A DNA stretch of 30,805 nt, taken from contig CAZIUB010000079.1 in NCBI GenBank assembly GCA_964542425.1, positions 1-30,805 on the forward strand. The letters are read 5' to 3'. The position numbers were made by a program, and so were the translations under genes. The notes beneath the pieces are model-generated. The model saw only the letters and a program-made list of their open reading frames with translations, did not search any database and was not told where the DNA came from. This DNA is from Dongia_A sp964542425 (GTDB taxonomy: Bacteria > Pseudomonadota > Alphaproteobacteria > Dongiales > Dongiaceae). This document shows, piece by piece, positions 6,817 through 15,415 of this stretch (the first letter of the stretch is position 1; every line of letters begins with the position of its first letter).

Positions 6817-7734
6817 TCAGGCCATCAGCGCCTTGCGCAAAGCGACCAATTGGCCCGCGCGTAGCACTTGCAGTTCCTGGATGCGCCGCGGAGTATACTC
6901 ATAGATGCCGGACCCGGTCTTGATGCCGAGCTTGCCCGCCGCCACCCTTTGGCCGACAAGGGGGGTGACGTCCTGGCGTCGGCTCAATTCCTTGTTCAGA
7001 TAGACCGCGACCGCCTGGTAGATATCGAGCCCAGCCATGTCCAGGAGCGCCATCGGCCCGATCACCGCCAGCTTGTAGCCGATGCCCCAGGAAACGCAGG
7101 TGTCCATTTGCTCCGGGTCGATCACCCCGTCCTCGACCAGATCCAGGCATTCCCGCATCACGGCATAAAGAATTCTGTTCTCGACGAAGCCGGGAACGTC
7201 TTTCTTGACCAGGACCGGGATATGGCCGATCCGGCGCACGAGATCGCTCATCCATTCCGTCGTGGCCGGTGCGGTCTGTTTGCCGGCGATCACTTCGATC
7301 ATCGGGATGATATGCGGCGGGTTGGACCAATGCATGCCGATGACGCGTCCGGGGTGCGAGAGGCCCTCTTGGATCTTAGTGATCGGAATGCCCGACGTGT
7401 CCGAGGCCAGCACGCAAGCGCTCGAGACCATGGCCTCGATCTCGCGGAAGATCGCAGCCTTCAACTCCAATTTCTCGGAAACATTCTCGAGGACGAAATC
7501 GGCGCCCGCCACGCATTCGCCGAGCGATCCGGCCACCGCGATCGCGCGGGTACGGCTCTTGTCCGGGACCTCGAGCTTGCCCAGGATTTCGCTCGCGATC
7601 CGGAAGCCCATGGGCGCTTTCTCGCGCTGCGTTTGGCTCGTGTCGAAGGCGCTGACCGACAATCCGGCGTGCGCCAAGGTCGCTGCGATGCCGGGACCCA
7701 TCGTGCCTAGGCCAATGATCGCCGCCCTCATCAT
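6817..7734 (-). CDS. 3-hydroxyacyl-CoA dehydrogenase-family enzyme, FHMPC dehydrogenase-like
   Basis: A 305-residue NAD-dependent dehydrogenase. The Rossmann motif G8-L-G-T-M-G13 is at the N-terminus, and the segment GMHWSNPPHIIPMIEVIAG carries the His and Glu of the 3-hydroxyacyl-CoA dehydrogenase dyad. DTSGIPIT, VKKDVPGFVENR, DTCVSWGIGYK and GPMALLDMAGLDIY follow in order. These blocks agree, as I recall it, with Mesorhizobium 5-formyl-3-hydroxy-2-methylpyridine-4-carboxylate 5-dehydrogenase, which acts in vitamin B6 breakdown and is a member of this superfamily that does not use CoA esters. A general 3-hydroxyacid or L-gulonate-type dehydrogenase is the alternative. The start is ATG 7734 (7731 also possible), 37 bases after the GST gene. 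It ends the upper five-gene operon. Confidence 0.72.
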   Translation of the reverse strand: MMRAAIIGLGTMGPGIAATLAHAGLSVSAFDTSQTQREKAPMGFRIASEILGKLEVPDKSRTRAIAVAGSLGECVAGADFVLENVSEKLELKAAIFREIEAMVSSACVLASDTSGIPITKIQEGLSHPGRVIGMHWSNPPHIIPMIEVIAGKQTAPATTEWMSDLVRRIGHIPVLVKKDVPGFVENRILYAVMRECLDLVEDGVIDPEQMDTCVSWGIGYKLAVIGPMALLDMAGLDIYQAVAVYLNKELSRRQDVTPLVGQRVAAGKLGIKTGSGIYEYTPRRIQELQVLRAGQLVALRKALMA

Positions 7735-7771
7735 GAATGCTCTTGCACCCTCCGCCGCGATTCCGAGTATC

Positions 7772-8371
7772 TTAGCCCGTCGCCTTCTTGAACGCCGGCC
7801 TCGCCACTAGGCTGTCGCGCCAGGCCCGTGTGCGACTGAGGCCCGGCAGATCGAAGGGAAAGTCGAGGCAGCGGTGAACGATCGGCCCCAGGCAAATATC
7901 GGCGAGCGTCATATCGGTGCCCGCGATCCAGGGCGAACCCATGGCTTTCTCCAGGATGTCGAGCTGCGCCTTCAAATCCCTGGCGTCCTGGTCCCAGCTC
8001 GACGCGCGCTCCGCCGCCGGCTTCTTTGATTCCTTGAAGATGCCGACATAGGGCGCGTAGATCGCCGACAATTGCCAATCCATCCAGCGCTCGGTCTGGC
8101 TGCGCTGGGCGGGGCCCGCCGGATAGAGCGATCTGCCACCGTATTTGTTGCAGAGATAGCGCAGGATGGTGTTCGATTCCCAGATCACGACATCGCCATC
8201 GACGAGGGTAGGCACCTTGCCGTTGGGATTGAGCTTGAGATATCCTTCGTCCTGGGTGTTGTTGAACTGCCTTCCGTAATCCTCGCGGGCATAGGGCTGG
8301 CCCATTTCCTCGAGCAGCCAGACCACCTTCTGGACGTTTCCCGACGTTCCCCGACCTAGAACCCGCAGCAT
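7772..8371 (-). CDS. Glutathione S-transferase family protein
   Basis: A 199-residue protein with a thioredoxin-like N-terminal domain (about 1-80) and an all-helical C-terminal domain. Visible family marks are GRGTSGNVQKVVWLLEEMG around the glutathione-activating position, LNPNGKVPTLVDGD with the cis-proline that binds glutathione, the following WESNTILRYLC, and MTLADICLGP with the N-capping box of the C-domain. The start ATG at 8371 gives the standard family length; the frame continues upstream only through the overlapping RidA-family gene. It lies between a RidA-family gene and the dehydrogenase with short gaps (26 and 37 bases). In gentisate pathways a GST-fold enzyme isomerises maleylpyruvate, so isomerisation of a ring-cleavage product is a reasonable guess, but the sequence is not specifically of the maleylpyruvate isomerase type. 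Confidence 0.85.
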   Translation of the reverse strand: MLRVLGRGTSGNVQKVVWLLEEMGQPYAREDYGRQFNNTQDEGYLKLNPNGKVPTLVDGDVVIWESNTILRYLCNKYGGRSLYPAGPAQRSQTERWMDWQLSAIYAPYVGIFKESKKPAAERASSWDQDARDLKAQLDILEKAMGSPWIAGTDMTLADICLGPIVHRCLDFPFDLPGLSRTRAWRDSLVARPAFKKATG

Positions 8372-8397
8372 CCGTGTTACTCCCAATCCCAGTGAAA

Positions 8398-8778
8398 CTA
8401 ACTTCTCGGCTTGTAGGCGATGGCGTCCATCTCGATCTTGCACTCGATCACCGCGCGGGCCTCGACCGTCGTGCGCGCGACGCGGGCATCCGGGAAGAAA
8501 TCGGCGAATATCTTGTTGTAGCGGCCGAAATTCCGCGAATCCTCGAGGTACGCGGTCACCTTCACCACGTCCGTGAGATCGGCGCCTTCCAGCGCCAGGA
8601 TGCGGCGGATGGATTCGATGGTCCAGCGCGTCTCTTCCTCGATGTTGCCGAGGCACATGTTGCCGCTCTCGTCCTTGGGCACCTGGCCCGAGACGAAAAT
8701 GAAATCGCCGGCGCGCACCGCCGGGTGGAACGGCAAGCTCGGATTCTTCTTGCCGATCGCCTTGATGCCTTGGCTCAA
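8398..8778 (-). CDS. RidA/YjgF/UK114-family protein, UUG start
   Basis: A 126-residue protein of the Rid family, which includes enamine/imine deaminases that clear reactive intermediates. Family segments are LPFHPAVRAGDFIFVSGQVP, the TRWTIESIRRILALEGADL helix, DVVKVTAYLED and VARTTVEARAV, with the conserved arginine before T-x-V. The start chosen is the TTG at 8778: it has GGGAGAG about eight bases upstream and gives the usual length. The next upstream candidate (TTG 8847) would overlap the previous gene by 47 bases. It sits between the LVIVD gene (22-base gap) and the GST gene. Rid proteins next to catabolic genes often deaminate an amino intermediate, which would fit a nitrogen-containing substrate for this operon, but that remains inference. 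Confidence 0.85.
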   Translation of the reverse strand: MSQGIKAIGKKNPSLPFHPAVRAGDFIFVSGQVPKDESGNMCLGNIEEETRWTIESIRRILALEGADLTDVVKVTAYLEDSRNFGRYNKIFADFFPDARVARTTVEARAVIECKIEMDAIAYKPRS

Positions 8779-8800
8779 GATTGTCTCTCCCTGGAACCGG

Positions 8801-9928
8801 TCAAAGGACCGTGGTTTCGATGATATCAACGCCGCGCTGCCGGTCAATCATGTAGCACAAGCCGCGATCGTCGATGGTCACGTCGTTGGACGAGGCCATC
8901 TGGCATCCCTCCGGCGGGTCGGGCTCGTAATAGGCCACTTCCTTTGGAGCGAAGGGGTCGGCGATGTCGATGATCCGCAGGCCCTTGGCGAACCAGGCGA
9001 AGGGCATGATCGTGCCCCGGAACCGCTCCGATGGCTGGTGGCAACCCATCATCGGGGGCTGGGGCGCCCCGTCCATGTCCAACCCCTCGACCTGGAAGGT
9101 GGCGATCGACGCCGGCAGGGCCTCGTTGGTGATGTCGTAGATCCAGGCGAAGGCCGGTGCCGCCGGCCAAAGCTTGGCCACATCCTCGTCGGCGACCACC
9201 ATGATCCTGCGGCCCTTCAGGGGCTCCGGGATCGGCAGGCAGGTGTGGGTCGGGTGGGGGAAAGAAGGCGTGGTGTTGACACCGGCCACCAGTCTCGGCG
9301 CCGACATGTCGGCGATGTCCAGGATATAAAACCCGTGATGCCAGTAGCTGACATAGAGCCTGTCGGCCAAGCGCATCGGGTGGTGGCAGCGGGGCGGCGT
9401 CCAATTGTCCCAGGGATAGGGTTCGCCGCCCGCCTTCCATTGCCCGGGAATCCACCAGCGGCCGACTTCCACCGGCCGCGCTGGGTCCTTCAGGTCGAGG
9501 ATCATCATGATGTTGCCGACGTAACCCTCGGCGGTGGGCGAAATATAGGCGTATCGCCCGTCGAAATCGTAGCGATGCACGCCCTTGCCGTGGGTGCGCC
9601 ACTTGACGATCTCCTTGGGCATGGCCGGCCTCGATACGTCGTAGATGCCGAGCCCGCCACCGAATGCCGGATCGCCTTCGCCGCCCAGGCGCTCGTGGTT
9701 CACGATCATGATCCCGTCGGCCACCCGCACCTTATGCGAATGCCAGCCGGGCGGCATCTCGATTTGCGCCAGGATTTTCGGCTTCCTGGGGTCGGCGATA
9801 TCGACGATGCTGGTACCGCCCGGATGGCGCATGTGGCCGATGTAAAGAACCCGCCCATCGACCCAGACCTGGCCGCCGCCGGCGCAATCGATATGCGCGA
9901 GACGAGTAGTGTTCCGGGATCGGGCCAA
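8801..9928 (-). CDS. LVIVD-repeat (beta-propeller-like) protein, UUG start
   Basis: A 375-residue protein built from LVIVD-type repeats, each a strand pair ending in patterns such as SIVDIADPRKPK, GIYDVSRPAMPK, MILDLKDPARPV, YILDIADMSAPR, WIYDITNEALPA and RIIDIADPFAPK. At least six such units are visible, consistent with a closed beta-propeller. No signal peptide is visible. Many His, Trp and Cys residues (PPRCHHPMRL, YVSYWHHGF, PHPTHTC, MGCHQPSE) hint at a metal or ligand site, but no reaction is known to me for this family. The start is a TTG at 9928; no ATG lies upstream in frame before the cupin gene's end. It lies 38 bases after the cupin gene and 22 before the RidA-family gene, so it should be co-transcribed with the catabolic enzymes. 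Confidence 0.78.
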   Translation of the reverse strand: MARSRNTTRLAHIDCAGGGQVWVDGRVLYIGHMRHPGGTSIVDIADPRKPKILAQIEMPPGWHSHKVRVADGIMIVNHERLGGEGDPAFGGGLGIYDVSRPAMPKEIVKWRTHGKGVHRYDFDGRYAYISPTAEGYVGNIMMILDLKDPARPVEVGRWWIPGQWKAGGEPYPWDNWTPPRCHHPMRLADRLYVSYWHHGFYILDIADMSAPRLVAGVNTTPSFPHPTHTCLPIPEPLKGRRIMVVADEDVAKLWPAAPAFAWIYDITNEALPASIATFQVEGLDMDGAPQPPMMGCHQPSERFRGTIMPFAWFAKGLRIIDIADPFAPKEVAYYEPDPPEGCQMASSNDVTIDDRGLCYMIDRQRGVDIIETTVL

Positions 9929-9966
9929 GGGGATGTTTCCGTCTGGGCTTGCGGCCGCTGAACCCG

Positions 9967-11097
9967 TCAGGCCAGCCTGAAGATGTCGCCGTTTCGGTTC
10001 TTGCCGTGCTTCTGGTAGAAGGAGAGGGCCTTTAGCGTCGGTTCGTCGCTGGCCACGAACAGGATCGCCGGTTCGTGTGCCGAATCATTCACGTGTTCGC
10101 ACCAGGTGCCGCCGGGCACCACCATGGTATCGTACTGCTCCCATTCCAGGCGTTTATCCCCGACGATCGAGTGCCCCTTTCCCTCGAACGGTGCTGAGAT
10201 CAGGCTGGCGCTTTGTTTCAGGGGCAGCGTCTTTTCGCCGGGTCGCAGCATCTGCATGAAGAAGGTCATGGTCCTGTAGATGGCCTGGCCGCTGGTCGGG
10301 TCCACGTACTCGATCATCAGCGCCTCATGCGGATCGCCGTCGCGCTCGCGGAACTTCTCCAGCAATTCCCGCATCATGTCATAGCGATAGACATACATCG
10401 GCGAGGCCGCGCCTGAGCCCCGGTGATGCGAGACGAAGCGCGGCAGGAATCCGCCCTGGCCATAGACGAGTTGCGAATAATCCGGCGGGAAGCGCTCGGA
10501 TTGCATGGCGCGGCTGACCTTCTTGCCCTCCTCCTCCTCGGTGTAATCGTGCTCGAAATACATGGAATTCAGGGTCTCGACCAACGGGAGATCGAGGACG
10601 CTCAAATTGATCGCCGGCTCGTCGCCGGTATTGCCGTGGTTGTGCCAGGTGTCATGGGGGGTGAGCACCAGATCGCCGGGGCCGAAGCTGATGTTTTCGC
10701 CCTCGACCCCGGTGAAGTTCAAGGCGCCGGTCAGGCCCAAACGGACGGCATTGGGCGAATGCCGGTGCGGCGGCATGATCTCGTTGGGGTCGTTCAGCCG
10801 ATAGGCGACATAAAGCGTGGTCGCGGTCGCCCGCTTGGGCGCCAAACCCGGATTGACCAGCACCAGCGAGCGGCGCTCCGAGGTCTCGGTCTTGATCAGT
10901 TCCGCCGAGCGGTACAGCAGCGGCTCGATCTGGGACTTGTACTTCCAGATGAAAGGCACCGCCTTGTTGGGGTCCATGACCTGGCGATCCTCGTCATGGC
11001 TGACGGTGCGATCGACCACCCAATAGGGCGCCATGTTGTTGCGATGCACATCGGCGTGCAACTGGTCCAGGGCGGATTGAAGATTATGGCCTTCCAT
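9967..11097 (-). CDS. Bicupin ring-cleavage dioxygenase, gentisate 1,2-dioxygenase-like
   Basis: A 376-residue protein with two cupin domains. The N-terminal cupin has PPHRHSPNAVRLGLTG (H111, H113) and DTWHNHG (H152), which form the expected three-histidine Fe(II) site of gentisate, salicylate and 1-hydroxy-2-naphthoate dioxygenases. The C-terminal cupin (about 245-350) has lost obvious metal ligands, as is normal. These enzymes open mono- or dihydroxylated aromatic carboxylates. The ATG at 11097 has GGAGG seven bases upstream; a longer frame from a TTG at 11151 runs into repeat copy B and is rejected. It is the first gene of the catabolic operon. The known vitamin B6 pathway opens its ring with a flavin monooxygenase, so a cupin here would be a different ring-opening step or point to another substrate. 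Confidence 0.8.
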   Translation of the reverse strand: MEGHNLQSALDQLHADVHRNNMAPYWVVDRTVSHDEDRQVMDPNKAVPFIWKYKSQIEPLLYRSAELIKTETSERRSLVLVNPGLAPKRATATTLYVAYRLNDPNEIMPPHRHSPNAVRLGLTGALNFTGVEGENISFGPGDLVLTPHDTWHNHGNTGDEPAINLSVLDLPLVETLNSMYFEHDYTEEEEGKKVSRAMQSERFPPDYSQLVYGQGGFLPRFVSHHRGSGAASPMYVYRYDMMRELLEKFRERDGDPHEALMIEYVDPTSGQAIYRTMTFFMQMLRPGEKTLPLKQSASLISAPFEGKGHSIVGDKRLEWEQYDTMVVPGGTWCEHVNDSAHEPAILFVASDEPTLKALSFYQKHGKNRNGDIFRLA

Positions 11098-11117
11098 CGG
11101 CGCCTCCGGCCGGCGCA

Positions 11118-11260
11118 CAGTACCTGCATTCGCCGATGGCTGTTTCAGCAATTGGACCCCGCCAGTACACGCCGGCGGGTACTATCATTTGGTAACATGT
11201 GCCAACTTTCGTGGAAACATGGACGCGTCTCATGGATCACTCATTCTCGAAAGTTGGCAC
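11118..11260 (-). repeat. Dispersed structured repeat, copy B (143 bp, reverse orientation)
   Basis: Read on the minus strand this copy begins GTGCCAACTTTCG and shows all blocks of copies A and C. It has the best-preserved first hairpin: GTGCCAACTTTCG pairs perfectly (13 bp) with CGAAAGTTGGCAC. The second hairpin pairs an AGTACCCGCCGGCG block with the degenerate CGGCGAATGCAGGTACT end. It begins 21 bases before the cupin start codon and sits between the divergent cupin and GMC genes. Confidence 0.85.
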
Positions 11261-11604
11261 TAATGAACCATTTGCAACGATTGGTTCGTTGGTCGGTGCC
11301 TGCTTGCCGGCGGATGTAATCATGCGCCTCGGGGCAGCGTCAACACTCCTGCCCAATTGTTGCGCCCCCCCGGCCATGGTAGCCATTGCCAATCGGGAAA
11401 AAAGGCTGATTTCTCCCGCAATGGATCGAACCGATAGGACCCTCAACAATGAGCGATGAGGCGGAGGAGCCGATGCAAAAAAACATCCGTGCGACATGCG
11501 GCCACTCATCCATCGCCACGCCTTTCCCCGGCGCCCAAACCATTCAATAGATCGACTGGAAACATTCGTGGAACCAGTTTGGCGGAACGCCTTAGGGACT
11601 TCGG
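11261..11604. other. Intergenic region upstream of the GMC oxidoreductase gene, no gene seen
   Basis: These 344 bases lie between repeat copy B and the GMC gene. They contain a run of seven C, short A-runs and a 33-codon open frame (11449-11550) with no family resemblance or clear ribosome site. It presumably carries the GMC promoter, but I cannot point to convincing -35/-10 boxes. Confidence 0.5.
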
Positions 11605-13254
11605 ATGGCCGATAGCGGCACATACGATTACATCATCGTCGGCGCGGGTTCGGCCGGCTGCGTGCTGGCCAATCGGCTGTCGGCGGGGGGCCGGGCCTCG
11701 GTCTTGATCTTGGAAGCGGGCGGCTGGGATCGCGACCCCTGGATCCACATTCCCTTGGGCTGGGGGCGGATACTCCAGCGCCGGCTGCACGACTGGATGT
11801 ATTTTTGCGAACCGGAGGAGAATGTCGGGGGAAGGCGGGTCGAATGCGCGCGCGGCCGCGTGATGGGCGGCTCTTCCTCGGTCAACGCCATGGCCTATGT
11901 GCGCGGCAATCGGGGCGATTACGACCGCTGGGCCGCTTCCGGCCTCACGGGCTGGTCCTATGCGGAGGCGCTGCCCTATTTCCGCCGCCAGGAAAGCTGG
12001 GAGGGCGGGGAAAACGCACACCGCGGTGGCGATGGTCCGTTGCGCACACAATTTTGCCGCTACCAGGACCCGCTCCTGGGTGCCTTCGCCGAGGCGGGCC
12101 AAAGTGCCGGCCATCCCTGGACCGATGATTACAACGGAGAGACCCAGGACGGGTTCGCGCGCCTGCAAATGACCATCCGCGATGGCAGGCGCTGCAGCGC
12201 CTCGACCGCCTATCTGCGCCCGGTCCGCAGGCGCCCGAACCTGGCGATCAAGGCCAAGGCGCTGGCCACGCGGATTCTATTCCAGGGCACGCGCGCGACT
12301 GGCGTGGAATATTTCAAGGACGGAGCCAGTCGGGTCGCCCAGGCGCGCGCGGAGGTAATCCTGTCGGCGGGCGTCATCAATTCCCCGCAATTGCTGATGC
12401 TCTCCGGATTGGGCGATCCGGCGGAATTGAAGCGCCTGGACATTCCGGTCCGGGTCGATCTCAAAGGGATCGGGCGCAACCTCCAAGACCATGTCTCGGT
12501 CATCCTCATGTATGAGCGCAAGGAGCCGGGGATCTTCCGCCACATGATGCGCTACGACCGCATCATCCGCGAGCTGGCCAGGGCCTATCTGTTCGGCACC
12601 GGCTTTGCCGCCGACGTGCCGGGCGGCATCACCGCCTTCCTGCGCAGCCGGCAGGGCGCACCCTTGCCCGACATCCAGTTCCTGTTCACGGCGGCACCCT
12701 TGGGTGCCTGGCCCTATCTGCCTCCGTTCAAGGCACCCTTCGCCGATGGCTTTGCCTGCCGGGTGGTGATGCTGCACCCCGAATCGCGTGGCGAGGTCAC
12801 GCTGCAATCCGCCGACCCGAACGCCCATCCCCGGATCTTTCAGCGCTTCTTGTCGCGCGACGCGGATTGGGCGGGTTTGCGGGCGGGCGTGCGGATAGCC
12901 CGCGAGGTGGCGGCCCAACCCTCGATGCGCCCCTTCATCGCGCGCGAGATCGCGCCGGGGTCTGGCAAGGATACGGATGCGGATATCGACGCCCACATCC
13001 GCAACACCTCGATCACGGTCCACCACCCGCTCGGCACCTGCAAGATGGGCGAGGGCGGCGATCCGGAGGCGGTGGTCGATGGGGAATTGCGCGTGCTGGG
13101 CACGCTGGGATTGCGCGTGGTCGATGCCTCGGTCATGCCCGACATGGTCAGCGGCAACATCAACGCCGCCGTGGTGATGATCGCGGAGAAGGCGGCCGAC
13201 CTCATTGCCGGCAATCGTGCCGGGCAGGCGACGCTGCCGCCACAAACCGCTTGA
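11605..13254 (+). CDS. GMC-family FAD oxidoreductase
   Basis: A 549-residue flavoprotein of the glucose-methanol-choline family. The ADP-binding motif YDYIIVGAGSAGCVLANRLS is at residues 7-26. The first GMC signature spans GRVMGGSSSVNAMAYVRGN, and the second is SAGVINSPQLLMLSGLG. The C-terminal catalytic pair is H474 in HHPLGTCKMG and N518 in SGNINAA. There is no signal peptide, so it is cytosolic. GMC enzymes oxidise primary or aromatic alcohols; choline dehydrogenase-like alcohol dehydrogenases are the nearest well-known type, and pyridoxine 4-oxidase also belongs here. The gene is divergent from the cupin-led operon, so a link to that pathway is plausible but not shown. The ATG has AGGGA seven bases upstream. 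Confidence 0.88.
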   Translation: MADSGTYDYIIVGAGSAGCVLANRLSAGGRASVLILEAGGWDRDPWIHIPLGWGRILQRRLHDWMYFCEPEENVGGRRVECARGRVMGGSSSVNAMAYVRGNRGDYDRWAASGLTGWSYAEALPYFRRQESWEGGENAHRGGDGPLRTQFCRYQDPLLGAFAEAGQSAGHPWTDDYNGETQDGFARLQMTIRDGRRCSASTAYLRPVRRRPNLAIKAKALATRILFQGTRATGVEYFKDGASRVAQARAEVILSAGVINSPQLLMLSGLGDPAELKRLDIPVRVDLKGIGRNLQDHVSVILMYERKEPGIFRHMMRYDRIIRELARAYLFGTGFAADVPGGITAFLRSRQGAPLPDIQFLFTAAPLGAWPYLPPFKAPFADGFACRVVMLHPESRGEVTLQSADPNAHPRIFQRFLSRDADWAGLRAGVRIAREVAAQPSMRPFIAREIAPGSGKDTDADIDAHIRNTSITVHHPLGTCKMGEGGDPEAVVDGELRVLGTLGLRVVDASVMPDMVSGNINAAVVMIAEKAADLIAGNRAGQATLPPQTA

Positions 13255-13348
13255 CGGACCATGCAATATACTCTGGGTTGCGAGGGGCGGCTACATGCCA
13301 CACCTTGGCCTCAATTACCCCGCACGATGACCCGGATTTGAAGAGCAA

Positions 13349-13843
13349 ATGACGCGCACTTTGCAGGACAACCAGCGATTGGAACGCCGACACGAGGTCA
13401 TGCCAGCCAATGCGGCGCCGGAACTCGTTTCGCTGCTTGGCTTTTGGCAGGATCATCGCGCCAGGTCGGGGATCCTCGATCGCACCATCATGGACCCCTT
13501 CAACCTCGTTCCCTGGCTCGGCCATCTCAGTGTCTACGAGGCCGTGGATGGCGGCCGCGATTTCCGCAATCGATTGGACGGAACGATGATCGTCGAAATC
13601 ACGGGCGAGGATTGGACCCGCCGGCTGGCGAGCGCGGTCGACGCAGTGTTCGGCTCGGCGCTGGTCGCCGCCCTGCGCGAGGCGATGACGACCCAGGAAT
13701 CGGCGATCCACACCATGAAGGTCTACCAGAACGGCTTGAAGGACATTACCCGGCTCTTGCTGCCGATCAGATCCCGTCCCGACCGCCCCATCGATCAGGT
13801 GTTTCTGGCGATCTATTTCGATCCAGAGGCCTCTGTCCCATGA
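13349..13843 (+). CDS. PAS_5-type PAS-domain protein
   Basis: A 164-residue protein with one PAS-like domain of the PAS_5 type, common as stand-alone proteins in Alphaproteobacteria. The marks are LLGFWQDHRARSG, IMDPFNLVPWLGHLSVYEAV and RDFRNRLDGTMIVEITGED, in the usual order W..R....DP..L.PWLGHL...GRDFR.RL.GT...E..G.D. It has no output domain, membrane segment or signal peptide. Function of the family is unknown; ligand sensing or protein interaction is a guess. The ATG at 13349 gives about 30 residues before the domain. It starts 95 bases after the GMC gene and 104 bases before the next small gene. It could be co-transcribed with either neighbour. Confidence 0.75.
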   Translation: MTRTLQDNQRLERRHEVMPANAAPELVSLLGFWQDHRARSGILDRTIMDPFNLVPWLGHLSVYEAVDGGRDFRNRLDGTMIVEITGEDWTRRLASAVDAVFGSALVAALREAMTTQESAIHTMKVYQNGLKDITRLLLPIRSRPDRPIDQVFLAIYFDPEASVP

Positions 13844-13947
13844 CGCCCAAGGCTGGCGCGAAGGCCGATTTGCCGGGTCGAGCGCGAATGTCCTTCGTGC
13901 TATCCTAGGCATTGCTGGCGAGTGGCGCCGGCAGCGAGGGTGGGCAA

Positions 13948-14208
13948 ATGACCAACGAACATCGCCGCGAGGCCCTTGAGGCTCTGGAACATTTCCGCAA
14001 GGAAGTGGAGGCGGCGGACTTTCCGGGCGGGGAATTGGCCGAAATCCTGGGCCATGTCGCGGCCCTCGAGGAAGAGGTCCGGAAGCCCGAACCCAGCGCC
14101 GAGGCGGTGGCGCCGGCCCGCGAGTTCCTGGAGGATTTGACCCATACCCCGGCCATGACCAACGCCATCGCCAAGGTGGTGCAGTTCTTTAACTCGATCG
14201 GCATTTGA
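13948..14208 (+). CDS. Small acidic hypothetical protein
   Basis: An 86-residue protein starting MTNEHRREALEALEHF. It is rich in Glu and Ala, mostly helical by composition, with a possible short coiled-coil around residues 10-45 (LEALEHFRKEVEAADF, LAEILGHVAALEEEV). No signal peptide, cysteines or metal motif is seen and I do not recognise the family. The ATG at 13948 has a GAGGGTGGG stretch upstream and is preferred to a TTG at 13912. It is followed after 106 bases by the binding protein of the polyamine-type importer, which has its own ribosome site. Confidence 0.6.
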   Translation: MTNEHRREALEALEHFRKEVEAADFPGGELAEILGHVAALEEEVRKPEPSAEAVAPAREFLEDLTHTPAMTNAIAKVVQFFNSIGI

Positions 14209-14314
14209 GCCCGCTGGTCACCGCTCCGGCCTTATCAAGGCGCCGCGCGGGTGATAGCATTGCAACTGAACCGGCCCCGAACACCGGGGACAAGCAGGAA
14301 GGGAGGAACGGCAT

Positions 14315-15409
14315 ATGATTCGTGAACTGGCTTGTGGATGGGGTTCCGGCCGACGCCGGATACTGATCGGCCTGGGTGCCGCGGCGATGGCGACCATGCT
14401 GGCGGCGAGCACCGCCGGGGCGGACGAATTGCACGTCCTCAACTGGCAAGGCTACGGCACCGACGAGGCCTGGGCGATCAAATTGTTCGAGGAACGGACC
14501 GGCACCAAGGTCGTGCACGACTATTTTAATTCCGAACAGGAGATGCTGACCAAGCTGCGGACCAGCCCGGGCACCTATGACGTGGTCCTGATCAACAGCA
14601 ATTTCACCGGCCAGGCGGCGAGCGAAGGCCTGCTGCAACCGATCGATCCGGCCGGCATCTCGAATTTCGCGGATTTGTCGCCGCAAATGCGCGACCATCG
14701 ATATTTCACGGTCGATGGCAAGCTCTATGGCATCGCCTGGGTCTGGGGCGTGACCTCCTTCGCCTACAACACCGAGAAGATCAAGGAAAAGCCGTCCTCG
14801 ATCGAGGCGCTGTGGGACGCTTCCAATGCCGGCAAGGTCGGCTGGCGCGACGACGCGGTCGAATCGATTCAATTGGGGGCGCTTGCCACCGGCCAGGACA
14901 TGAACAACCCCAGCGATTTCGCCAAGATCACGGCCAAGCTGGAGGCCCTGAAGACCCAGATCAACACCTTCTGGTCCTCGGAAGACGAGTGGAACAAGCA
15001 CCTTTCGGGCGGCGATTTCGACATTGCGGTCTATTGGAGTGGCTCGGCCGCCCGCAGCAAGAAGGCATTCAACCTGCCGGTCGATTTCGTGATCCCGCCG
15101 GAAGGCGCCATCGGCTGGTTCGACGGGTTGTCGGTGGCCGCGAACGCCCCCAACGCGGGCGCGGCGGCGAAGTTCATCGACTTCATGGTGTCGCCGGAAT
15201 TCTATGTCAAATGGGATACCGACGTGGGCGCCCCGGCCTCGGCCAACGGCAAGGCCAACGCGGCACTGCCGGCCGACGCGTTCAACAATGCGGTCTTGGG
15301 CGATCCTGAGACCGTGAAGCGCCTGCAATGGATGGCGCCGTTGAGCGACGAACAGCGCGCCAAGTACCAGGAAATCTGGGACGGCGTGAAGACCAGCCTG
15401 GCGCAATAG
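14315..15409 (+). CDS. Periplasmic substrate-binding protein of a polyamine-type ABC importer (PotD/PotF-like)
   Basis: A 364-residue exported protein. The N-terminus has a twin-arginine-like stretch (GRRRILIGLGAAAMATM) and a cleavage site near STAGA-DE. The mature protein starts ELHVLNWQGYGTDEA, the usual opening of spermidine/putrescine-binding proteins, followed by FEERTGTKVVHDYFNSEQEM, YDVVLINSNF, KLYGIAWVWGVTSFAYNT and VPVLNLPVDFVIPPEGA-like segments (FNLPVDFVIPPEGAIGW). This is the type-II periplasmic fold (SBP_bac_8/PotD). Substrates in the family include polyamines, GABA-like amines and other cationic solutes; the exact one cannot be read here. The ATG has GGGAGG eight bases upstream. 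It heads a four-gene importer operon and is followed by a very strong hairpin. Confidence 0.87.
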   Translation: MIRELACGWGSGRRRILIGLGAAAMATMLAASTAGADELHVLNWQGYGTDEAWAIKLFEERTGTKVVHDYFNSEQEMLTKLRTSPGTYDVVLINSNFTGQAASEGLLQPIDPAGISNFADLSPQMRDHRYFTVDGKLYGIAWVWGVTSFAYNTEKIKEKPSSIEALWDASNAGKVGWRDDAVESIQLGALATGQDMNNPSDFAKITAKLEALKTQINTFWSSEDEWNKHLSGGDFDIAVYWSGSAARSKKAFNLPVDFVIPPEGAIGWFDGLSVAANAPNAGAAAKFIDFMVSPEFYVKWDTDVGAPASANGKANAALPADAFNNAVLGDPETVKRLQWMAPLSDEQRAKYQEIWDGVKTSLAQ

Positions 15410-15415
15410 GTAACC

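Noticed and set aside
11449..11550. A 33-codon open frame upstream of the GMC gene, starting MSDEAEEPMQKN
   Set aside because: It has no clear ribosome site, no family resemblance, and its composition changes half-way; not enough to call a gene.
13250..13272. TTGACG and TATACT near the end of the GMC gene as a promoter for the PAS gene
   Set aside because: The spacing is only about ten bases, too short for a sigma-70 promoter.
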